Origin: Apostichopus parvimensis
Taxonomy: Eukaryota > Echinodermata > Holothuroidea > Aspidochirotida > Stichopodidae
Direction: 5' to 3'
Length of the DNA: 21,210 nt
Assembly: GCA_000934455.1 (NCBI GenBank)
Contig: KN883492.1
Location: 1-21,210 of the forward strand
Under the pieces are notes generated by a model that did no database searches, was not told where the DNA came from, and worked only from the letters and a program-made list of their open reading frames with translations. A program made the translations under genes and the position numbers. This document shows, one piece after another, positions 18,801 through 21,210 of this stretch (within the stretch, counting starts at the first letter, position 1; each line of letters starts with the position of its first letter).

Positions 18801-20890
18801 TAATTGTTATTTATTCATCAAGTATCAGTGTCTCAGTGGGTCCTGATTAACACAGATGTAATCAGACCTTCCGTTACACGCGCCGAGAGTATCACTGATT
18901 ATACTAGTTAAACTCCCCACGACACACAAAGAATATACACCTTGATATGACAAAGTGACGCCATCATTTGCCTAAGTAATATTAGCATTAACCTAAGTGA
19001 TGACACTGTTAATAACCATGGAGCTATAAATAACTCCATGGGTATACTATGAAACAAACACGATAGGACCGTTTATCTCCAAACGTTTCAAAAGTATCAT
19101 TAATTAGAAAAAAGAGTTGGAACCCTGCAGACTGAAAGGAAATATAAATCTATCATCAAGGTAATCGTTCCTATATCTCTAGTCTTCACTGATAACCCTC
19201 GGCCCTTGTAACATTTGTTTAGGAAGTGCGCCCTCTATTTTGCACAACCAGTCGATACACAATATGAATATACATATTTTTATTTTTTATTTTTGGATTA
19301 AAAAGGATTTCTTTTATGGTTTTCCAACTAATATTGGCTAATTTCATGATTTACAGAAGTTCCATGTAATTTGGGTACAGTAGATGGAACATTTGAAGAA
19401 GAATAGCAAAAGCTTAAGCAATTTAAAACATGTGGAAGCTACCTTTCACCAGTACACTCAAACAACAAAACACCTGTTCTCAAATGTAAACAAAGCCGCA
19501 CAGTGAACGGTGATCATCTGCGCACGTAGACATACGTATAGATACCCGCAGGACGGGTCACGTTAAAATTACGTACACTCTGTGTGGAGATTCTGTTCGT
19601 TACTAGTTACACGTACATACATACGTGTTCATCATTGTACTGTGTGACTGCTAATGGACTTACACCGCGTTTGGTTTGCTGCTGTAATTATATCGACTTA
19701 TTATAATTATTATAATATCGGATGGATGTTTCTAACGGATCTAGGCTAGAACTAGGCTTACAAGTTACAGTAGGCCTAGGTCAAAAGTGAGACATCAAAA
19801 GATTACAGGTAAACGGTAGCAAAATTGGGGGTGGGGAAAATTGAATGGGAAAGTTAACTTCCAATGAGTCTATAAAATTACATTTTAATAAGAAATTACG
19901 GTGGCTTCGTTCATACTGTTTAGGCTTAAGCTATGTTATTTTAAACCGGGCCGGCTATCTGACTACGCTAGTACTGGTTTATCGGTGAGGCTGGCGAATG
20001 GAAGTCTTAGAGGTTTAAAACACGTAATTAGTATAGCCCTTTATAATCTGTGCGTAATTACAATGATTGGAATTGATTTTATTTTTATTATTACGAAATT
20101 GATTGTAAGTAGGGTATAGGAGGCCTATACGATAAACACACGTATCGAGATGCGCTGTATCTCCCGGGAAGGAAACTCATTTGTAGTGGGCCACTCACGT
20201 CAGGAACGTTGTAGAGTCTCCGCTAGTGTGGTTGTATGAATTAATGCACTGACTTACAGGAATAAAGCAATAACATAGATTATGAAATCTACAGTAATAG
20301 TTAATGTATGTGCTAAATATTATATTACAGACCAAATATAAATATTTTTGGCGTTGTTTTTGTACTTTTATCTGAATTTCGTCAGCTTACGAATTTTATT
20401 TTAATAAAATCATTATTATATCAGGGTTTTTTCAATTGGTACGTTTGGCAAGCAAGTTTGAATAAGTCACCACTCTTCTTTTTTTTATTTTTAATAAATA
20501 ATTTAAATGAAATAAAATTCCTCATATTATGAAAATCGAAAAAAATTAATGATTATGTATAGTTTTTTTTAAGCATTCTTCTGTTCTATTTCATAAACGT
20601 TGGATAATCGTCAGACGTATTTATCCATCATTGGTGAACTATAAGATAAGTTAACTGTGGTCTTTCTTTCCTATTCTTCAGATTCCAATATCTGATCTAT
20701 ACCTACAATGGTCCTTCAGTGGATTTGACGGTAAAGATATCAGACTTGAGTCCGGTCTTAGTTTATCGAGCCTGTCATCAGTAGAGAAGATATCCATCAG
20801 GACAGGAAGACATAATCAAGAATTTACAGAGGAAGAAGTGATCGGATTAATTAATTATGGAATCAAATCACCAATATTCAAGGAACTATG
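761..20890 (+). CDS. Multi-exon gene for a DED-like / LRR-like protein, 3' end beyond window (gene-level entry)
   Basis: This entry covers the whole predicted gene; its exons are listed separately. Seen: six exons (761-821, 6503-6781, 8818-8855, 9565-9761, 10191-10267, 10481-10528) with good GT/AG sites whose phases fit in sequence and whose joined frame has no stop. Three further exons (17984-18019, 18452-18571, 20682-20890) extend the same frame, the first two less surely. The protein has a short Ser/Thr-rich head, a death-fold domain and LRR-like units. Known: DED proteins are cytosolic adaptors that bind other death-fold domains in apoptosis or innate immune signalling. Inferred: an NLR-related or DED-LRR immune protein. 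No Walker A motif or NACHT exon was found, and one would be hard to miss because it is usually a single long exon. The gene could instead be two neighbours, with the second starting near 18530. Confidence 0.6.
822..3089 (+). other. First part of intron 1, largely featureless
   Basis: AT-rich intron with no supported exon. It holds a hairpin at 2645-2681, a G-rich tract near 2690-2720, and scattered ACGAAT words between 1430 and 1710 that do not form a clear repeat. The open frame running on from exon 1 to 1111 is intron read-through past the strong donor. Confidence 0.5.
2645..2681. repeat. Inverted repeat, 11-bp perfect arms
   Basis: TAGCATAGTTT at 2645-2655 is matched by its exact reverse complement AAACTATGCTA at 2671-2681, with a 15-nt loop. 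The transcript could fold into a hairpin. It may be a tip of an old small transposon or chance in AT-rich DNA. Confidence 0.6.
3090..3835 (+). mobile_element. Decayed non-LTR retrotransposon, reverse transcriptase part
   Basis: Several pieces keep the order of a LINE reverse transcriptase. First a segment with HWLAQFLQGWSRQV and KVDVPRG (compare the family 'GVPQG' turn), then in another frame GPSSAILFTMYADEI, then the catalytic box YADDTA (3338-3355), then LLLNPQISREMCF, and finally a C-terminal segment at 3623-3832 with FHVSRVISIV and AKEQRKNIEVS. Stops and at least two frame changes interrupt it, one at a 12-G run (3254-3265). No ends, poly(A) tail or target duplication could be fixed. The clade (CR1- or jockey-like) is a guess. 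It lies in intron 1 in the same orientation as the gene. Confidence 0.75.
3836..4351 (+). other. Intronic DNA, nothing recognised
   Basis: AT-rich sequence between the retrotransposon relic and the tandem repeat block. I see no exon, RNA gene or repeat structure that I can support. Confidence 0.4.
4352..5140. repeat. Four tandem copies of a ~200-bp repeat
   Basis: A unit recurs four times. The anchor AAGA[A/C]AAA..TACTA begins at 4413, 4605, 4814 and 5007, giving spacings of 192, 209 and 193 bp. Each unit also carries GTCTATTTTATA, a GGGCGTTCTT-like block, ACCACCCCTTTC and a C-rich CTCCTTGCCCTC-like part. The copies have diverged but are easily aligned by eye. Short open frames on both strands here come from the C-rich repeat and are not genes. 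The last copy contains an (AT)n tract at 5104-5119. Confidence 0.85.
5141..5841 (+). other. Intronic DNA, no supported feature
   Basis: AT-rich sequence with a few scattered ACGAATAT words around 5300-5440, but no clean periodicity and no exon. It ends at the acceptor of the broken DED exon copy. Confidence 0.35.
5842..6031 (+). pseudogene. Broken duplicate of the DED-like exon
   Basis: The acceptor AAGTCGCAG is followed by a sequence closely parallel to the start of exon 2: FGRFKVDLPDHWSLFVIQQ here against YGLFKNDLADHLDFPVIKK there, and the shared DNA stretch GGAGAGATTGA. The frame then runs into a TGA shortly after the LNPERL segment. DNA similarity resumes in another frame at GAGACATCTGG (GAGACGTCTGG in exon 2), so there is a net one-base deletion. 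A second stop follows quickly and no usable donor is seen. This is best read as a tandemly duplicated exon that has lost function. Confidence 0.7.
6032..6502 (+). other. Spacer between the broken and intact DED exons
   Basis: AT-rich intronic DNA ending in a clear acceptor (TTGTTTCTATGTTGCAG). No exon is seen. Confidence 0.35.
6503..6781 (+). CDS. Exon 2: death-effector-like (death-fold) domain
   Basis: A 279-bp symmetric exon (phase 1 to 1) lies between the acceptor TCTATGTTGCAG and the donor AAAG|GTAATC. It encodes about 93 residues, the right size for one death-fold domain. The first half reads YGLFKNDLADHLDF, then KISNLLRLKSGEIDSI, which looks like helices 1-3. The second half, DMVDLLENRGVLAPTGISDF followed by NMLHKLNLSGIAERI, resembles the helix 4-6 part of DEDs, where 'LLE.R.LL.P' precedes a leucine-rich helix. 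The RxDL charge-triad motif of classical DEDs is not conserved (NLSGI occupies its place), so Death or CARD assignment is possible. Such domains recruit partners by homotypic contact in the cytoplasm. A symmetric exon of this kind can be shuffled without breaking frame. A broken relative lies 661 bp upstream. Confidence 0.75.
6782..7924 (+). other. Intron 2, left part, nothing recognised
   Basis: AT-rich intron after the DED exon. The missing NACHT-type exon was looked for here and not found: no long open frame and no GxxGxGKS/T-like motif on the plus strand. Confidence 0.4.
7925..8640. repeat. Degenerate ~140-bp tandem repeat with AGGTCA half-sites
   Basis: Five decaying units are aligned by the GGTCAAAGGTCATTTGGGGT block, which recurs near 8008, 8148, 8291, 8446 and 8577. 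Shared accessory words include CAAATTGTGAA, ATATCGCAAG and AAGCTTGGAC. The second copy contains AGGTCA-A-AGGTCA at 8144-8156, followed by GGGTCA and another AGGTCA. The open frame at 7782-8045 overlaps the first unit and is not considered a gene. Confidence 0.75.
8818..8855 (+). CDS. Exon 3: 38-nt microexon linking DED to LRR-like cassette
   Basis: This small exon lies between the acceptor ATTTCCGATAG and the good donor GAAC|GTGAGT. Starting in phase 1 its first two bases complete GAT (Asp); the rest reads LNFGKLDLGRKN and ends in phase 0, exactly the phase needed by the next exon at 9565. Its size, phase change and position before a cassette exon are mirrored by the candidate at 17984-18019. 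The residues look like a linker or the start of a repeat unit. Splice phase is the main support, so confidence is moderate. Confidence 0.5.
9183..9249 (-). repeat. tRNA-like element (SINE head or tRNA pseudogene)
   Basis: Read on the minus strand, it starts GGAGTG and ends CACTCC, a perfect 6-bp acceptor-like stem. An A-box-like TAGTGGTTAACG (9237-9226) and a near-perfect B box GGTTCGAGTCA (9198-9188) have normal spacing. The T stem does not pair and the anticodon loop (around CAATCAT) has the wrong length, so a working tRNA is unlikely. A tRNA-derived SINE or pseudogene fits better; no SINE body or poly(A) end was delimited. Confidence 0.6.
9565..9761 (+). CDS. Exon 4: LRR-like cassette exon, copy A
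   Basis: A 197-bp exon runs from the acceptor TTCCTTAAATCTAG (phase 0) to the strong donor TTGTC|GTAAGT (phase 2), encoding about 66 residues. Landmarks are FSSADRQNIILENGDRL, LEELHIRT, FTQEQVLGLLSYG and LHNLS. LEELHIRT and the terminal LHNLS (continued as FSDCLLPL in the next exon) fit the LxxLxLxxCxL pattern of leucine-rich repeats. It is clearly related to the exon at 20682: by eye about 24 of 66 aligned residues match, including the SFS, IRT and FT.E.V.GL..YG motifs, and both exons run phase 0 to 2. I do not recognise a named family beyond LRR-like. Confidence 0.7.
10191..10267 (+). CDS. Exon 5: LRR-like continuation of cassette A
   Basis: A 77-bp exon follows a very clear acceptor (CTTTCTTTACAG) and ends at TGAAG|GTGAGA. 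Its first base completes the TC left by exon 4 to give Ser; the frame then reads FSDCLLPLSFPSV and SIPRLLSIE, ending in phase 1. Joined to exon 4 the sequence L..LSFSDCLLPL is a plausible LRR strand and turn. The exon is too short for homology alone, but the acceptor, donor and both phases agree with its neighbours. Confidence 0.6.
10393..10438. repeat. Perfect 23-bp tandem duplication
   Basis: ACACGATGCATGTTTATTTA plus CGT occurs twice back to back (10393-10415 and 10416-10438) without mismatch, in intron 5 between two LRR-like exons. It is probably a recent slippage duplication. Confidence 0.9.
10481..10528 (+). CDS. Exon 6: 48-nt symmetric exon closing cassette A
   Basis: A 48-bp exon lies between the strong acceptor GATTCTTCTTCACAG and the donor CAGAG|GTAAAT. 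In phase 1 it reads VQWKPSEAGFHLDCIR and leaves one base (G) for the next exon. It may hold the last strand of the LRR-like unit. The next exon in frame is uncertain: the best downstream candidate starting in phase 1 is 17984-18019, 7.4 kb away. A nearer possible terminal exon at 10909 would stop after about ten codons. Confidence 0.5.
11014..11655 (-). mobile_element. 5'-truncated LINE with poly(A) tail and 17-bp target-site duplication
   Basis: The 17-bp sequence TATACTTAACGTATCCT occurs at 11014-11030 and again, identical, at 11639-11655. Between them, read on the minus strand, the insert (11638-11031) has the last part of an open frame, a ~300-bp 3' UTR, AATAAA (11061-11056) and an A-rich tail (T-rich on the plus strand at 11031-11049). 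The frame, ending in TAG at 11353-11351, encodes about 95 residues with ILDVEQALLGRQ, IFHAKYFIFQQKTL and LCKNKPNPPISFQEFKNC, which resembles the C-terminal end after the RT domain in L1/Tx1-type LINEs. The RT itself is absent (5' truncation). The intact duplication argues for a fairly recent insertion. Confidence 0.85.
11656..13193 (+). other. AT-rich intron interior, nothing supported
   Basis: Long A and T runs (for example near 12240 and 12340) and no convincing exon. An open frame at 12435-12695 has a good donor-like CATG|GTAAGT at 12515 but no pyrimidine-rich acceptor upstream and no recognisable domain. Confidence 0.4.
13194..13234 (-). repeat. Short dispersed repeat, inverted partner of 15829-15870
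   Basis: On the minus strand this contains TGCCGTACACAGAAAGCGCC (13234-13215) followed by a partly matching stretch ending GGCTTCA. The same 20-mer and ending occur on the plus strand at 15829-15870. Confidence 0.65.
13640..13995. repeat. TAGGCCTA / CCTAGGC-rich patch
   Basis: Overlapping TAGGCCTA, GGCTAGCC, TTAGGCTAGG and CCTAGG words are dense here, densest at 13672-13771. Smaller patches of the same words occur at 15560-15655 and 19740-19790. The patch is self-complementary in many places. It may be low-complexity DNA or the degraded body of a repeat family. Confidence 0.5.
13996..15016. other. Region downstream of the minus-strand candidate, no firm feature
   Basis: It may hold the 3' UTR of the minus-strand candidate gene. 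A plus-strand frame of 54 codons (14818-14981, beginning MAVNRLKLFSYLNN) follows a fair acceptor (TATTCTCACAG), but no partner exon was found, so it is not called. Confidence 0.3.
15017..15269 (-). CDS. Candidate terminal exon of an unidentified minus-strand protein
   Basis: The minus strand has an excellent acceptor (long T-run then CTCCAG) at 15271-15270, followed by 84 open codons and a TGA at 15019-15017. The text looks like real protein, neither low-complexity nor repeat: HWEQLTYATVWIYVDKL, ESKIERDGWDLEENSNPYAS, VMKECYIAMVPAVHEQQ, ending ELDNSENT. It is probably mostly helical and has no transmembrane segment. I do not recognise the family. No AATAAA was found close downstream on the minus strand. 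It could be the last exon of a nested gene or a retained fragment. Confidence 0.42.
15387..15415 (-). CDS. Candidate upstream exon of an unidentified minus-strand gene
   Basis: On the minus strand an ATG at 15415 opens MISVQMVFS, leaving AA before the donor AGCAA|GTAACT (phase 2). This joins in frame to the exon at 15269-15017, whose first base completes AAA (Lys). A stop lies in frame shortly before the ATG, so either translation starts here or an acceptor (CTGTGCAG, just before the second ATG at 15400) makes this an internal exon. The donor is moderate. The whole unit lies in the long intron of the plus-strand gene. Confidence 0.3.
15556..15655. repeat. TAGGCC-rich patch with a 17-bp direct repeat
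   Basis: GTCTAGGCTGTGGG occurs twice, 17 bp apart (15605 and 15622), next to a small palindrome AGTACTA-GTAG-TAGTACT. The words resemble those at 13640-13995. Confidence 0.6.
15829..15870 (+). repeat. Short dispersed repeat, inverted partner of 13194-13234
   Basis: TGCCGTACACAGAAAGCGCC at 15829-15848 is followed by a part-conserved arm ending GGCTTCA. It is inverted relative to the copy 2.6 kb upstream, and the two bracket the minus-strand candidate exons. A weaker relative (AGGAAGTGCGCCCTCTATTT) may lie near 19221. Confidence 0.65.
15871..16862. other. Intron interior, no supported gene
   Basis: Several short open frames occur on both strands (for example 15996-16274 minus and 16260-16493 plus) without domain, splice or codon evidence. 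A donor-like GAAG|GTAAGA at 16675 has no convincing exon in front of it. Confidence 0.35.
16863..17046. repeat. GC-rich minisatellite, 16-19-bp units
   Basis: About ten imperfect units of the type CA[C/G][T/C]GCACAGGT[G/C]TCGGG run head to tail. Unit length alternates mostly between 16 and 18. Long overlapping open frames on both strands (16505-16972 minus, 16632-17060 plus) are partly created by this repeat and are not called as genes. Confidence 0.85.
17047..17983 (+). other. Intron ending in a very strong acceptor
   Basis: AT-rich DNA with no exon recognised; it ends in the pyrimidine tract before 17984. No other feature is supported. Confidence 0.35.
17984..18019 (+). CDS. Candidate exon 7: microexon resembling exon 3
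   Basis: A very strong acceptor (CCCCGTCTCCCTCTACAG) opens a short frame. In phase 1 it reads A-LKLQYVTAGTEP, then meets a weak GTGTGA donor, giving a phase 1 to 0 exon. This is the same phase change, and within a couple of bases the same length, as exon 3. Leu and Gly fall at the same places as in LNFGKLDLGRKN. An alternative donor at CAGCGG|GTACAG would keep phase 1 but is out of frame with the next candidate exon. The donor is the weak point. Confidence 0.3.
18178..18188. repeat. Poly-C run of 11
   Basis: Eleven consecutive C followed by AACCCCC. Similar homopolymer runs occur at 3254-3265 (G) and at the right edge of the window (G). Confidence 0.9.
18452..18571 (+). CDS. Candidate exon 8 (phase 0 to 0), or the start exon of a second gene
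   Basis: A 120-bp block lies between a strong acceptor (CTCCTATTTTCATTTCCAG) and a strong donor (CACAAC|GTAAGT). Frame 0 is open for all 40 codons, with leucine-rich stretches NSLRLLCSSVVLLRR and MSTILLLEIASSHN. Leaving in phase 0, it joins exon 20682 in frame. An ATG at 18530 could instead start a separate protein with 14 residues in this exon. Splice sites and the open frame support it; I see no clear homology. Confidence 0.4.
18572..20681 (+). other. Intron before cassette B, no supported exon
   Basis: Mostly AT-rich. A TAGGCCTAGG patch lies at 19740-19790 and a small TTATAATTATTATAA palindrome near 19700. The open frame at 19901-20119 has a GTAAGT after GATT (20109) but no acceptor or domain. 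No NACHT-like sequence is present. Confidence 0.35.
20682..20890 (+). CDS. Exon 9: LRR-like cassette exon, copy B
   Basis: A 209-bp exon runs from a strong acceptor (TTTCTTTCCTATTCTTCAG, phase 0) to a strong donor (CTATG|GTAAGG, phase 2). It encodes about 69 residues with landmarks LYLQWSFSGFDGKDIRLESG, VEKISIRTG and FTEEEVIGLINYG, ending KEL. It is homologous to exon 4, with the same phases and a slightly longer N-terminal part, so the gene contains at least two copies of this cassette. The continuing LRR strand should lie in the next exon, at or beyond the window edge. Confidence 0.7.
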
Positions 20891-21210
20891 GTAAGGGAAA
20901 AACAACGTTACAGGCCTTGGCTGATAATATGTGGGTAAGAGGGGGAGGAGGGGTAGTCAGAGGGTAAACGTATGGGGTATATAGGAGGGGACAAGGTAAT
21001 TATGGTATTGTGCAATGATGTTTTTTTTTAGTTAAATGTACAAGTCTTGTGTTAAGACGTGCGGTTTAAAATGTTGCAATATTTGGAAGTATTTTTAAGC
21101 TGGGAAATATGTTAACATTTTCTTTCATTACTGATTGTGCAGTTTACAGCACCTCTTAATGGTTTTCCACACAGTATAATGTAACTAGGTCAGTTGGTTG
21201 GGGGGGGGGG
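20891..21210 (+). other. Intronic right edge, G-rich, ending in a G run
   Basis: G-runs at 20940-20990 could form a quadruplex in the transcript. The window ends in eleven G, possibly a homopolymer sequencing or assembly boundary. Confidence 0.5.
21143..21179 (+). CDS. Possible short terminal exon after cassette B
   Basis: The acceptor ACTGATTGTGCAG allows a phase-2 join to the previous exon. The frame then reads LQHLLMVFHTV and meets TAA at 21177-21179. KEL-C-LQHLL would suit an LRR strand in the same place as LHNLSFSDCLLP of copy A, but the frame is much shorter than exon 5. It may be a chance acceptor, with the true exon lying beyond the window. Confidence 0.18.

Noticed and set aside
19901-20119. 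72-codon plus-strand frame ending near a GTAAGT
   Set aside because: No acceptor at its start, no domain, and not in phase with the accepted exons.
1-21210. CRISPR array, rRNA or bacterial operon
   Set aside because: No regular short repeat-spacer pattern, no rRNA signature and no dense coding; the intron-exon structure shows a eukaryotic nuclear genome.

Overview
This looks like about 21 kb of AT-rich animal (metazoan) genomic DNA, mostly intron. No bacterial or organellar gene organisation is visible. A death-fold exon of death-effector (DED) type, LRR-like exon cassettes, LINE remnants, tRNA-like repeats and TAGGCCTA-rich patches together suggest a marine deuterostome. An echinoderm, perhaps a sea cucumber, is my best guess, but this is inference.

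The main feature is a plus-strand gene that starts near 761 and is still open at the right edge. I assembled it by hand from splice sites and reading phase. The chain is: start exon 761-821 (ends phase 1); DED-like exon 6503-6781 (phase 1 to 1); 38-nt microexon 8818-8855 (1 to 0); cassette exon 9565-9761 (0 to 2); LRR-like exon 10191-10267 (2 to 1); 48-nt exon 10481-10528 (1 to 1). After a 7.4 kb intron come two weaker exons, 17984-18019 (1 to 0) and 18452-18571 (0 to 0), then a second cassette exon 20682-20890 (0 to 2). Every join keeps the frame open. The predicted protein is an N-terminal death-fold domain followed by repeated LRR-like units. No NACHT or other NTPase domain is visible, which is odd if it belongs to the expanded NLR-like immune receptors of echinoderms. 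A broken copy of the DED exon lies at 5842-6031, 661 bp before the intact one.

The introns hold a GAT/ATG microsatellite (1-122), a decayed non-LTR reverse transcriptase relic (3090-3835), four tandem copies of a roughly 200-bp repeat (4352-5140), a roughly 140-bp tandem repeat carrying AGGTCA half-sites (7925-8640), a minus-strand tRNA-like element (9183-9249), a 5'-truncated minus-strand LINE with a poly(A) tail and a perfect 17-bp target-site duplication (11014-11655), an inverted pair of short repeats (13194-13234 and 15829-15870), and a GC-rich 16-19-bp minisatellite (16863-17046).

A possible minus-strand gene end of 93 codons (15415-15387 joined to 15269-15017) lies inside the long intron between 10528 and 17984. 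I do not recognise its product. Most remaining sequence shows no feature I can support. Exon calls are manual and have not been checked against transcripts.
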